DNA from: a virus
Reading direction: 5' to 3' (one strand)
DNA: 34,254 nucleotides
IMG/VR virus record: IMGVR_UViG_3300006921_000065
Coordinates: 1-34,254 of that record
The translations under genes were made by a program, and so were the position numbers. The notes beneath the pieces are model-generated. The model made no database searches. It was given only the letters and a program-made list of their open reading frames with translations, and was not told where the DNA came from. Shown in pieces: positions 18,601-25,713 of the stretch (its first letter is position 1; each line of letters starts with the position of its first letter).

Positions 18601-21121
18601 TATTATCATGTTGTTTTTTAAGTATTAAATAAGTTTCTTCATCCACTTTATTTCTTTCAGCTGATGGAAATGATAACCAAATATTACCATCTTCTGCAAA
18701 ATAAAATTTATCAAGAGCTAGGTTATAGTATTCACTAGAAGTTTCTTTTACAAAAAATTTATAATGTGTTGCCCAATCAGGAGCATTATTTTGTAGCTGT
18801 ACATTTATTCTATTTTTTGTTATACCAAAAGATTTTCCTAATTTAATGGATGATTTTTTTGAAGAAAAAACCGGACTTTCTCTTCCATATCTGTCAGAAT
18901 AAGTTGTACCTATTTGATATGTTCTTAATGATTTAACTGATTTTTCACCTATTTTTTTATTAGTAAAAGTTAAAACAGTATTTTCTTCTATATATACCTC
19001 TTCGGATCCATAATTACTTCCATCTTTATAATCATCCTTGTTTATTTTTGTTCTTACAAATATTGTTAATTCTTGATCTAATATGTTTTTTACAAAAGTA
19101 TGTCTAGGCACTCCTTCACCTGTTATCAACATACCTATTTTAATTAAAGGATTAGAAGCTGATAAAGTAATTTTATTATTTTCTCCGGGATTAGATGAAG
19201 ATACAACAGCTGTAATTTCTGTATCAGAAGCACTTTGTTCTACAGTTACATCAATGTCAGGAGTGTTTTGTTTTAATAAATTATAACCTTGATAATAATT
19301 TGCAAATATTAATCTGTTAGCTATAATTTCTTGAGCTTTTGCTTTTTTAGGTACATTATCAAAAGGTCTTAATATTTGATTTGACTCTACTACTGCACCA
19401 AAACTTTCAGACAAAACAGAATAAGATGTTTCTCTATTTTTTAAAACATCTAACACATACACAACATTACTAACTGAATCTTTAACTAATATTTCAACTA
19501 ACTCTACATCATTTGGTTGAGTATCAAAACCACCTAAAGAAAGTGTTCTTATAGAGTTTTTCATACCTATATTGTGACTTTCATCACTTTCATACAAAAA
19601 CTCACTAGGTAAAAAAGCTACTTCAGAAAAAGGTGAAAATGTAGAATATTGACCTTCTTTATATTTCCATCTATAAGCAAATCTTACAAAACTATCTTCA
19701 AACAAAGGATCTTTTTCTTTTAATGTAGCAATCCAAGTAACAGATCCTAAATCTGGTAAGTTTAAATTTATTGTTTGTATAATAAAAGTTGCTGAATGAG
19801 TATCTGAATCAGGATATCCTTCAGTAATAATTTTAGAATTTATTAAACCTAATACTTTTACGGTTATTGTGTGTTTAGTTTCTTTAAAATTATCTAATTC
19901 AGTATGCTCTAATACTATAATATCATCTTTTATAAAATTAGCTTTATTGTCAAATTCTATATCAAATTTAGACCCTGAAGTTAAAACAGATCCTCCACTA
20001 TAAAAATTTTTTTCAATATATACAGGAGTACCACCTTCAATACCAGAGGAGCTTTGAGTTCTTTCAGTAGAAGACATTGTTAACGTGGGTGCTTTTAATG
20101 GAGATTGCTTAATTACAGTAATATCTTTTTCTGTAAAATCTGCATTATTAATTTGAGTGTGATAATTAAATGTACTAGAACCTTCTTTAAATTTAGATAT
20201 TTTTATTAATTTAGGTTCGGTTTGATTATCTGTCCAAGATAACAATCCACTAATAACATTTGCACCTGTTATTAAATATTCATCACTATATTTTAGTATG
20301 TTATTTTTATCAACCAGAACTGGTGATATTTCTCCTGTTGTACTATCAAACTCTGCAATACAACTAACTTGAGATTTAAATGTTAATAATGCGTTGTCTT
20401 TTAATAGAGAGTTACTAGATAAGGTAATATTGTTTTGATTTGTGACTGTTGCTACTGTTACTTTACCAGATATTCCTGCACCACTAACGGTCATCCCTAC
20501 TTCAATAGTGCCGGAATTATTATCAAGAACAATTGCTGTTCTTTTTGGAGTAAATGTTAAAGAGACATCATTAGATATAGTTTGAAGACTATCTATAAAT
20601 ATAACTTGTAATCCACCGTCTACTGAAGAAATAGCTGTTACTTTAACTTCACCAATAATTCCTGTTCCTTCCACCACATCCCCAATACTAACAGTACCAC
20701 TTATATTATCTATATTTATAGTAGAAGACTGATTTACTGTTGTATCATTAACTGAAGCTGTTGATATAGCAACATCTCCACTAATAGTTATTGATGCGGT
20801 GGCAGTAGACCCAGAAGATATAAACCAATATACTTTATCATTCTGAGGGTCGACAACATATCCTATGCATTTAGGGTTTGTTAAGTCTTTTATTGAAGAT
20901 GAGCTACTACCCCAATCAGTTAGTAAACCTGTACCACTATCAAAGCTTCTACCATCTTTTAAAGTATTACCTAAAACATTTTGAATAGACCCAACGTCAG
21001 ATCCTTCAGAAGTAATTATTTCAATATTCTGAGCGTCTCTATATTCACCATTAGGTATTAATCTTTCATCTAGATCTTTATTCATTCGACCTCTACGAAA
21101 GTGATGCTTTATATTTGCCAT
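12650..21121 (-). CDS. Giant tail-muzzle / tail tubular-type protein with about ten inserted beta modules (2823 aa)
   Basis: The N-terminus has GRMNKDLDERLIPNGEYRDA (residues 10-29), then SEGSDVGSIQNVLGN and VDPQNDKVYWFI. This is the hallmark start of the large tail-nozzle/muzzle protein that follows the ring proteins in crAss-like and marine short-tailed phages. The conserved core (for example LITGANVISGLLSWTDNQTE near 284, and strands with ISEKGMTDFFGDNLPL near 1560) is interrupted by a repeated module of about 65-75 residues. The module pattern is VVDG-SG-I-VGD-VTG-GISG-VTV--V-DQNNL-LS...LTFTP. Copies lie near residues 120-193, 195-250, 635-720, 920-995, 1300-1357, 1690-1760, 2002-2072, 2112-2182, 2252-2320 and 2405-2480. 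Another weak one is near 2544-2625. The C-terminal 250 residues are Ser/Thr/Asn-rich and Ig-like. At roughly twice the usual size of such proteins (recalled), it probably forms a long decorated tail tip that contacts the host. Confidence 0.85.
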   Translation of the reverse strand: MANIKHHFRRGRMNKDLDERLIPNGEYRDAQNIEIITSEGSDVGSIQNVLGNTLKDGRSFDSGTGLLTDWGSSSSSIKDLTNPKCIGYVVDPQNDKVYWFISSGSTATASITISGDVAISTASVNDTTVNQSSTINIDNISGTVSIGDVVEGTGIIGEVKVTAISSVDGGLQVIFIDSLQTISNDVSLTFTPKRTAIVLDNNSGTIEVGMTVSGAGISGKVTVATVTNQNNITLSSNSLLKDNALLTFKSQVSCIAEFDSTTGEISPVLVDKNNILKYSDEYLITGANVISGLLSWTDNQTEPKLIKISKFKEGSSTFNYHTQINNADFTEKDITVIKQSPLKAPTLTMSSTERTQSSSGIEGGTPVYIEKNFYSGGSVLTSGSKFDIEFDNKANFIKDDIIVLEHTELDNFKETKHTITVKVLGLINSKIITEGYPDSDTHSATFIIQTINLNLPDLGSVTWIATLKEKDPLFEDSFVRFAYRWKYKEGQYSTFSPFSEVAFLPSEFLYESDESHNIGMKNSIRTLSLGGFDTQPNDVELVEILVKDSVSNVVYVLDVLKNRETSYSVLSESFGAVVESNQILRPFDNVPKKAKAQEIIANRLIFANYYQGYNLLKQNTPDIDVTVEQSASDTEITAVVSSSNPGENNKITLSASNPLIKIGMLITGEGVPRHTFVKNILDQELTIFVRTKINKDDYKDGSNYGSEEVYIEENTVLTFTNKKIGEKSVKSLRTYQIGTTYSDRYGRESPVFSSKKSSIKLGKSFGITKNRINVQLQNNAPDWATHYKFFVKETSSEYYNLALDKFYFAEDGNIWLSFPSAERNKVDEETYLILKKQHDNNKFVSEKARYRILDISNEAPDFISQKLISSGKASCSTLSVNQPAVGSTFFQFNGPEASSNPSFSSAFRTESEIQISTDIPNPNQIATASVKSDISERNTLEVDGKQNTIRVGDQLTGDGIQNNPVVTKITNQDSTTASLVLSTNQTLDENVVITFIQAPARVSRKYKIESGGLSSNGTVYDVTLKDPIHESDEDVFASDLVSEGKDINVNIFRKTIEPKDEFFGRFFVKVSRDSTLDRNIIEVFPSVKSRFDVTKSETINSNLLNDFSNKDEGSEEPKQNFAWGDKDFGDVENTLGPVDTHPKKGSEFFQFYFGGIDIGEYGAKEDNLSVNVNPLITEITKPGALIQFSNDFGDKGQIYEVTGSSVKSEFRTYNATKKTWISGKRRLYKIFIRNQETGDLYDDGFNASAATSTSFGRINNISLVKKNIQIDDEKINSNNPAIFETEPKTKEGLDIYHEASNALPIIKAGMTVTGTNVGSGNSNVVESVVDGSNIELLNNTNGTMSSGTVLTFTDQDSIYSFTITTSGDVATSKSVVLADNQVHGQVNSLDWYNVFSFGNGVESNRIRDDFNTSFIDKGPIVSTTLNEDYKEEHKTNTFIFSGIFNSISGINELNQFLLALPITKDINPEYGTIQRIYARDADLITFCEDKILKVLANKDALFNADGNTNLTATSAVLGQAIPYVGEYGISRNPESFASHAFRIYFSDKARGAVLRLSRDGLTEISEKGMTDFFGDNLPLSTTILGSYDDDKGSYNITLNNQTISFDERVDGWTSFKSFIPEAGFSLNNIYYTYKNGDLYSHDSATRNTFYDTASPSSVKFIFNDFPESVKSFKTLNYEGSDSRKYTYGGTTSTAVVNGTITSSTALVVDGNSGTIVVGDVVTGSGISGTVTVTTVTDQNNLVLSSAQSISDGVTLTFTPVYGAGTTLEVLKKAGLSPDSIAALPEAETKGWFADSITTDQQTGSVRFFKEKENFKFNQILGDSTTSSNIDTKELSVQGLGFPSNISDSGTVTRTLTITPSITLLNFTISGSVTVESTSGVAIGAGKTAVFTITPNTGYVISASQVTGSSSLSKIASANESDTGTAGTASNTVEVTFNLVNEAIGGNVTIQPSIAVTTLSKIQYKVTGVFNTDEKNTQTSSVYNFGYSGSGDYYVNAIVNGLSTDNSPVLHNLTGNSLISANMAIIGSGVPDNALVKTITGANLTDLTIKDGTGADLNATIPDDTLLRFGKEIISRTFRADTGFEFRSAPTLDVLEEDESKFSDYTSSNDFVSTTSVVQSNVNNSVTVTLSASNSLIAVGMAVSGSGISSFTTVSVINSTTLTLSTAAKISANTTLSFFPTSVTLKVYYVFSSNNPTEDKILLTAKAEKTFLDFADEITGMEMSTKPVGARGETRFIRIFGRAGAKFKLTRFTTDTVNGAVAGSTTINLDNTNTAILSGMRIKGDNVQSGLRVSSASGSPTVVTASSSTTIADNTELTFSNFWNGKKFDVGDLSENLYSNPVQTIPSSGVYSIPVEYPANSTFRTFNYEVEAQEDTALATSFNGANPTSVNQTAEVTWTISPDVTLNSEVTASVVGSLGSTTDLNIDGQSGGNIVVGDVVTGTGISGVVTVAVVIDQDNLTLSDAQNLSNDTALTFTHANPTSTANQSITGISLSEPKELSKSGLVNFSFTITANDSTGNTFLSSSRSLTSDDFGFANTKRTVGAVGNGTTSVIDLTESVRNISIQANADKTLSSVVTGGTLPEGTFVSSKNDSDSLDLTLNHSSENSVSLAQNSISLNDTLTFSAPNDWIIEYSNIAGNIATGNNPNTYTITGVLEVIRFGTKSLTSTISLPSLLSVGGEGAAAPAPSNPTLTISGLYDSTSTNSGGTVKVKKLVTLGSGNGAENGDTISGSGQVLFRGDGNTVNDASITITASSRFTGGSSAPQISNIKFFDSSNTQLTGFDSLPSVTNTKATFDFAVTCNGDVVSTDTLRVTIKVTLNNAL
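13682..13905 (-). repeat. Beta module copy in muzzle gene
   Basis: This encodes a module with TDLNIDG, NIVVGDVVTGTGISG, VVIDQDNLTLSDAQ and ALTFTH. It is among the best-preserved copies of the family that recurs in this gene and in the ring-protein gene at 22499-22732. Confidence 0.75.
15842..16051 (-). repeat. Beta module copy in muzzle gene, closest to the ring-protein copy
   Basis: It encodes TSTAVVNGT, TALVVDG, IVVGDVVTGSGISG and TDQNNLVLSSAQS, ending LTFTPV. Bases 15891-15913 match 22548-22570 with a single difference. This is the muzzle module most like the one inserted in the ring protein. Confidence 0.8.
20372..20764 (-). repeat. Tandem pair of beta modules near the muzzle N-terminus
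   Basis: Two modules lie back to back (residues about 120-250), splitting the conserved VYWFISS strand from the SCIAEFDSTTGEISPVLV strand that normally follows soon after. The second contains IEVGMTVSGAGISG, VTNQNNITLSS and LLTFK. Confidence 0.72.
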
Positions 21122-21124
21122 ACT

Positions 21125-22273
21125 TTAATGTTTAATACGTTTAGATTTACCTCTCATTACTTGAGATAACTCTTCTAATTTAAGATTAGATAATCTTAGT
21201 TTAGCTGTTCTTGTAGCAGCAAATTTTTCTTTTTTAAATCTATTAACAATATATTCAGGTACATTTATTTTAGTTGATAATATGGCGTGAGCTAAATATT
21301 TATACATAGCTTCTTCGGCAAATTTATGTACAATCATTTCTGAATCTTTACCTAAACTATCGCTAATATATTTTAATATAACAACCTGACCACTTATGTT
21401 AGAGCTAAAATGTATATTACCTCTAAGTTCATCAATATAATAAACTCCATTTATTTGTGCTGACTCAGGATCTATCCCATATCTTCCACCAACCATTAAC
21501 TTTGTTTGGTCATCAACAATGCTTTTACTTTTTATAGTATGTTCATCACTTGTATTTTGTTTATATTTTTCCCAAGCAAATGACTCCTCAGATTCAAGTA
21601 AATCTCCTGTTGTGTTGTCAAATAAAAAATTATAATCAGAATCTTGTAATATTGATCTAGGATTACTTGTAGATCTTGAAGGATATATTACTCTTTCGAT
21701 TCCTGTATCTCGTTCAACCCAACTTAGTCTAACTTTACTTACATAATCTTGAGGTAACGGTAGTTTTAAAGTTGGAGGTATTTCTGATTCAAATGTTTTT
21801 TTACATTTAAAAACATCATAGCTAAATTCTTGTAATGCTCTTTGGGCGTGAAAGGCTACATCTGCTCTTCTAACTCTATTAATTATTTTTTCATAGCCAA
21901 CATAAGAAACCATAAAGTTGTTTATAATATCATCAATACTTACAAACTGATAATTACCAAAAGATTCACTTTGTTCAATTTCTTTTACTAAAACAGTTAA
22001 ACCAGATAATGGTGCACCATTTGTAGCTTGAACATCTGCATTTACATTTGTAGATGAAAAAGTTAATGTTGGTGATGAATAACTATAGTTAGAGCTAGAT
22101 ATTTGAGTACCATCAATAAAAACATCAAATTGTGTTTCGGCTGTAGGTAGTGTAGGGAAAAATGTTGTGGTTAATGTAAAGGCTACCGTACCAGAACTAC
22201 CAGACCCATCTCCTGTAAATGTTTGACTTTGATTATAATAACTTTGTTCAGTTGTTGTACCTAATAATCCCAT
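21125..22273 (-). CDS. Tail ring / tail-stabilisation (adaptor) protein (382 aa)
   Basis: Residues about 107-200 carry a conserved block: NYQFVSIDDIINNFMVSYVG, then RRADVAFHAQRALQEFSYD, IPPTLKLPLPQDYV and IERVIYPSR. I recognise this from the tail-stabilisation/ring proteins that precede the muzzle gene in crAss-like and marine relatives. The helical C-terminus (EEAMYKYLAHAIL, RFKKEKFAATRTAKLRLSNLK) also fits. Residues about 12-104 (TFTGDGSGSSGTVAFTL ... VFIDGTQISSSNYSYS) look like a separate beta domain placed between the first residues and the conserved block. The protein should sit between the portal/adaptor ring and the muzzle, sealing the neck and attaching the tail. It is 3 bases upstream of the muzzle gene and 6 bases after the other ring gene. 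Confidence 0.82.
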   Translation of the reverse strand: MGLLGTTTEQSYYNQSQTFTGDGSGSSGTVAFTLTTTFFPTLPTAETQFDVFIDGTQISSSNYSYSSPTLTFSSTNVNADVQATNGAPLSGLTVLVKEIEQSESFGNYQFVSIDDIINNFMVSYVGYEKIINRVRRADVAFHAQRALQEFSYDVFKCKKTFESEIPPTLKLPLPQDYVSKVRLSWVERDTGIERVIYPSRSTSNPRSILQDSDYNFLFDNTTGDLLESEESFAWEKYKQNTSDEHTIKSKSIVDDQTKLMVGGRYGIDPESAQINGVYYIDELRGNIHFSSNISGQVVILKYISDSLGKDSEMIVHKFAEEAMYKYLAHAILSTKINVPEYIVNRFKKEKFAATRTAKLRLSNLKLEELSQVMRGKSKRIKH

Positions 22274-22279
22274 ATTTTA

Positions 22280-23200
22280 TTATGTTTTTCTTTCTACCTC
22301 TTGAGCAGCTTGTTGATAAAGTAAAGGGTCTTTAATTGAAATACCGGCTAATTCTAATATTGTTAATACAAGTTCTGTTTCTTCAGATTCATGTAGTTCA
22401 AAATCAACAGAATTTGTAGAATTAAATAAAGCTTCTCCATTAACTATTGTATAATCAAAAGAAGCATTTGTTGGTTTATCTACATAATTACATTTTACAC
22501 TAGGTGTGAATGTTAAACCTCTATCATTAGTTAGTGATTGAGCAGAGGATAAAACTAAATTATTTTGATCGGTTAAACTTACAACTGTAACAGTTCCAGA
22601 AACACCTGCAGATGAAGATGGATCAGTGTTTGTGACAGTATCTCCAACAGCAATATTTCTATTTGTAGACTGACCATCTACTACTAAAGCTGTAGCACTA
22701 CTTGTTGTTCCATTTACAACTGCTGTAGATGAAGCTAAAGATAAAGGGTATAGTTTTATTGTTGTTTTACTTTGCCTAGTAAAATAAGGTCTATTTAAAT
22801 TTGCCCTAGTTAGGGGAGCTTTTTCTAAATCTAAAACATCATTTTGTGAAACTTCATCTAGTTCAATGGGGTATGTTCCACCAGTATACATAATAGTTCC
22901 TAGTCTATAAACGTCAGTTGGTAGTGTAGCAATTCCAGATGAATCTATAGTAGAAATGCTTTGTTGATATTTTTGGAATATAGCTATTTTTTCATTTATT
23001 AAATCTATCATATTAGAATACTCAGTATCATTACCGGGTGCTCTAACAAATTGATTAACATCGTAAAAATATTGTTCAAATATATCTAACTGAGCTTGAT
23101 TGGCAAATAAGTTAAACTCTTGGGGAGTTATGTATCCTCTTTGTTCCTTGTTAGCAATCGCTAAAACTCTTTGATATACTGTATCTACACTTACTGCCAT
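22280..23200 (-). CDS. Tail ring / head-tail adaptor protein with inserted beta module (306 aa)
   Basis: The N-terminus (VYQRVLAIANKEQRGYITP at 8-26, then EFNLFANQAQLDIFEQYFYD) is a block I recognise from a ring/adaptor protein that precedes the tail-stabilisation protein in crAss-like and marine phages. The C-terminal part (VKCNYVDKP at about 235, then FELHESEETELVLTILELAG at 267-286) is the normal continuation. Between TTIKLYP (about 146-152) and VKCNY lies an 80-residue Ser/Thr-rich module nearly the same as one in the giant muzzle protein. The ring protein is thus about 80 residues longer than its conserved framework. It probably forms a dodecameric ring under the portal. A 13-bp inverted repeat lies just upstream. 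Confidence 0.82.
   Translation of the reverse strand: MAVSVDTVYQRVLAIANKEQRGYITPQEFNLFANQAQLDIFEQYFYDVNQFVRAPGNDTEYSNMIDLINEKIAIFQKYQQSISTIDSSGIATLPTDVYRLGTIMYTGGTYPIELDEVSQNDVLDLEKAPLTRANLNRPYFTRQSKTTIKLYPLSLASSTAVVNGTTSSATALVVDGQSTNRNIAVGDTVTNTDPSSSAGVSGTVTVVSLTDQNNLVLSSAQSLTNDRGLTFTPSVKCNYVDKPTNASFDYTIVNGEALFNSTNSVDFELHESEETELVLTILELAGISIKDPLLYQQAAQEVERKT
22499..22732 (-). repeat. Beta module inserted in ring-protein gene
   Basis: It encodes STAVVNGT, TALVVDGQS, IAVGDTVT, VSGTVTV, TDQNNLVLSSAQS and LTFTPS. It is clearly the same module as the copy at 15842-16051, with a small extra loop (NTDPSSSAG). It separates two strands of the ring-protein framework. Confidence 0.82.
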
Positions 23201-23214
23201 GTTTTATTATTTAA

Positions 23215-23254
23215 AATAATAGTGTGACTATAAGTATATAATCACACTATTATT
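23215..23254 (-). terminator. 13-bp perfect inverted repeat, possible terminator or RNA hairpin
   Basis: The arms are 23215-23227 (aataatagtgtga) and 23242-23254 (tcacactattatt), fully complementary, with a 14-base loop. It fills the gap between the stop of the 279-residue gene (23262) and the start of the first ring gene (23200). On the minus strand the stem is followed by an imperfect T/A run, so it may be a weak terminator or an mRNA-processing or stability hairpin. On the plus strand a T-rich run (23256-23263) follows, so it could also stop antisense transcription. Confidence 0.6.
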
Positions 23255-23261
23255 ACATTTT

Positions 23262-24101
23262 TTACTTTAATTGTTTTTCAATATTGGAATAAATTTCCAT
23301 TCCTTCATCAGTTTTAAACCAAACTGCTAAAGCAGAATATGGATGTTCATCAAAAGGGACAGTCATTAATTTTCTATCATTTGATCCCCAACTAAAAGTT
23401 CTTTGATCATTTGATAGTTTTATAATACCAAGCTCAGTGGCTTTTATACCAAAATTTCTTAATTGCACATTGTCATCATTAACGAGTTCTAAGAGAAGAT
23501 CTGGGTTATTACGTGCAAATACTAGCAGATCTCTTTTAAGTTCTTTAGAACTCATCTCTGATACCTTAGAACCAAGCTCTACCCTCATTACAGCTTCAGC
23601 CATATCTATATCCATATTTCTTGCTGCTAAAATTGCATCTGCTTCTAATTCTAACCTTTCTATTTCGTTTTCAGCTACTTCAACTGGTTGCCATTCATAA
23701 TATAATTTATCTTTAAGAGGATGATAAAGACTTAATAATTTTTGAAGTGTTTGTTTATTTCTAGGAACAAACAAAGCACCATTCCTAAATATAATATGTT
23801 CTAATCTTTGGTCTCCTTTCATCTCATCAACAAAACAAGTTTTTTGATTTTGACAATATTTAAGTTCTCTTTCATAACCTAAATTTTCATCAAAATAATA
23901 AATATTTGCTGATTTAATCATATAAGACAATGGACTTCTGTTTCTTTTTAAATAATAAGTTCTGTCTTTTATTTCCCAATTATTTTTTTTAACAGTTGTT
24001 TCCTTAACAACTGGATGTTCTATTACTGGGTTTTCTAGAACAACGGTTTCTGTTTTTGGAGTTACTTTTCTAGCTGTACTCCTTGTTTGTTTTTTTGCCA
24101 T
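23262..24101 (-). CDS. Conserved head/neck-associated protein, function unknown (279 aa)
   Basis: A basic, Thr/Lys-rich N-terminal tail (about 40 residues) precedes a compact domain with TYYLKRNRSPLSYMIKSANI (48-67), then CQNQKTCFVDE (82-92) and IIFRNGALFVPRNKQTL (102-118). A second helical part contains LELEADAILAARNMDIDMAEAV and a region near 194-222 (ARNNPDLLLELVNDDNV). I recognise the layout from a gene that follows the capsid gene in marine phages, with no proven role. A head-completion or internal capsid role is plausible. It follows the terminator behind the capsid gene and shares a 17-base leader with the scaffold gene, so it may be expressed separately. The Cys pair at 82/88 is unusual in this otherwise Cys-poor region. 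Confidence 0.75.
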   Translation of the reverse strand: MAKKQTRSTARKVTPKTETVVLENPVIEHPVVKETTVKKNNWEIKDRTYYLKRNRSPLSYMIKSANIYYFDENLGYERELKYCQNQKTCFVDEMKGDQRLEHIIFRNGALFVPRNKQTLQKLLSLYHPLKDKLYYEWQPVEVAENEIERLELEADAILAARNMDIDMAEAVMRVELGSKVSEMSSKELKRDLLVFARNNPDLLLELVNDDNVQLRNFGIKATELGIIKLSNDQRTFSWGSNDRKLMTVPFDEHPYSALAVWFKTDEGMEIYSNIEKQLK

Positions 24102-24118
24102 GATATAATATAATATAA
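24102..24118 (-). promoter_or_regulatory. 17-base AT leader repeated before two genes (copy 1)
   Basis: The plus-strand sequence gatataatataatataa abuts the start codon of the 279-residue gene. The same 17 bases abut the scaffold start at 27001-27017. No other inspected gene start has it. It may be a translation-initiation leader or part of a promoter; the function is not known. Confidence 0.5.
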
Positions 24119-24121
24119 TTT

Positions 24122-24167
24122 TTAAAAAAATAAATAAAGACCACCCCTGAAAATCAAGGGTGATCTT
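24122..24167 (-). terminator. Intrinsic terminator after the major capsid gene
   Basis: On the transcript the arms AAGAUCACCC and GGGUGGUCUU form a 10-bp stem (one U-G pair) with an 11-base loop. A U-rich tail (UAUUUAUUUUUUU) follows. It begins 11 bases after the capsid stop codon and lies before the next start. It probably ends or reduces most transcripts after the capsid gene, allowing high capsid relative to neck and tail proteins. Confidence 0.85.
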
Positions 24168-24177
24168 ATAGTAATTA

Positions 24178-25686
24178 TTATTTCAATAACATAAAGTTGT
24201 TAGCACCTTGAGTGACTAAACATCTTTCTGATAAGAAATGTATTTGCATTGCATCCAAAGCAGCTGTTGCAGCACCTACAGAACCTGTAACCCAAGTTTT
24301 CATTTTTCGGTCATCAGTCTGTGAAGCTCTGTAACGAACATGTAAGAATGGTCGCTTCATATTAGTACCTAAAGTTTGATCATAAACTGTAGATACTCCA
24401 GCTGGAACAATAACACCTCTAATTGCATTAACAGTGTCTCTTTCATTAATTCCACCTCTAGTAGCTTTATCATTTAAATACCTAAAGTCAGACTTATAAA
24501 AATCATAAGATCCTCTTCTAAATCCTGAGAATCCTAAATTTAAAGCCATTTCTTCATCATTGCTAAATACTCCATAAGAAGTACCACCAGCACCATAAGA
24601 GTTCATTGAAGCAAGCATGTCATCAATAGCAAGAGATGTTCCTCTGTTTACAAATAACATGTTTTCTTCAATAGCTCCTTGCTTATCAAATTCTGCTAAA
24701 ATAGCATCAAACTCAGCTAAATCAGTTGCAGCGTTTACTCCTGTAACTCCAGAGGAGATATTTCCTCTGCTTTCAATAGCAGCAAACAAACCTTCAGTAC
24801 CAGTTAATGTAGTTCCGTCAGTTCCTAAAAATGCATCTACTTTAGTCTCATCTGCGTCAGCTAAAATAGATTCTAACATAGACATTTCTAAATAATCTGA
24901 GAATCTAGATCTTGTATCAGACTCTGCTTTTAAATACCAAAGATAACCAGAGGCTCCTCCTTCAGAAGAAACTTCAATCCATCCAATACGAGAAACATCA
25001 GATCCTGATACTTCGTAGTAATCTTTCAAAATAATTGGTTTGTTTTGAAAAGACTTAAATTGAGGTTCATTTGCCTGACGTGAAGTGCTTCCATTGTAGT
25101 TATCTCCTTTTTTAAATTCAGATCCATAAACTAATATAGTAGCTTCATCAGCACCACTTCCAGCAGCTAAACCAGCATTTGCTAATGTAGCTGTTGTATT
25201 TCCAGCATCATACACAGCAACATTAATTTTATCATTAGATACTGCAGTAACAAGACATTGAACAGTTGCGCTAGAATCTGCTATTAAAACTGTATCATTA
25301 ACTCTAATACCATGATCAACAGAAGATGTTCCAATAGAATTTCCATCTATATCAGTATCTATTTCAAAAACTCCACCTTCTTCATTCCCATTTTGAACTT
25401 GTTGCGTTGCATTCTCAACATGCCCCTTATAAGAAAGGTGTAGTCTACCTTGCTCTGACCAAACAACTTGATCAGCTGTCATTGGTTCTTCAGCACCAAT
25501 CTGAGATAAAAATCCAGATATTGTTCTGTTTCCAAATACTTCAGCTTCTTTATCCATTAAGTCAGGGACATATTGCTGTGCCCATCCTTGTCCGGCTGAA
25601 GAAGCTAAGTCTAAATAATTAGTGTTCAAAGTTGCCTTAGTAGGCGCTGGAACACTATTTAAATTACTTCCTGCGGTAATTGCCAT
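24178..25686 (-). CDS. Major capsid protein, HK97-fold type (502 aa)
   Basis: The C-terminal segment (RPFLHVRYRAS, DDRKMKTWVTGSVGAATAAL, MQIHFLSERCLVTQGANNF) and the central VYGSEFKKG, PIILKDYYEVSGSD and WYLKAESDTRSRF are motifs I recognise from the major capsid proteins of crAss-like and related marine phages. The length of about 500 residues fits that group. Such proteins adopt the HK97 fold. The stretch at about 90-195 (HGIRVNDTVLIADS ... EATILVYGSEF) is the normal extra beta domain of this group, not an insertion. It follows the scaffold by 27 bases and is closed by a strong terminator. No N-terminal protease-cleaved delta domain is evident. Confidence 0.88.
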   Translation of the reverse strand: MAITAGSNLNSVPAPTKATLNTNYLDLASSAGQGWAQQYVPDLMDKEAEVFGNRTISGFLSQIGAEEPMTADQVVWSEQGRLHLSYKGHVENATQQVQNGNEEGGVFEIDTDIDGNSIGTSSVDHGIRVNDTVLIADSSATVQCLVTAVSNDKINVAVYDAGNTTATLANAGLAAGSGADEATILVYGSEFKKGDNYNGSTSRQANEPQFKSFQNKPIILKDYYEVSGSDVSRIGWIEVSSEGGASGYLWYLKAESDTRSRFSDYLEMSMLESILADADETKVDAFLGTDGTTLTGTEGLFAAIESRGNISSGVTGVNAATDLAEFDAILAEFDKQGAIEENMLFVNRGTSLAIDDMLASMNSYGAGGTSYGVFSNDEEMALNLGFSGFRRGSYDFYKSDFRYLNDKATRGGINERDTVNAIRGVIVPAGVSTVYDQTLGTNMKRPFLHVRYRASQTDDRKMKTWVTGSVGAATAALDAMQIHFLSERCLVTQGANNFMLLK

Positions 25687-25713
25687 AATTTTAAATTTTT
25701 ATTTGTTTTTAAT

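Noticed and set aside
12650-21121. Diversity-generating retroelement target in the giant tail protein
   Set aside because: No reverse transcriptase gene or template repeat is seen, and the repeats are diverged whole modules, not adenine-specific changes.
24178-25686. Insertion of the tail beta module in the capsid protein (HGIRVNDTVLIA region)
   Set aside because: The pattern resembles the module, but I recognise this stretch as the normal extra domain of this capsid group, continuous with VYGSEFKKG.
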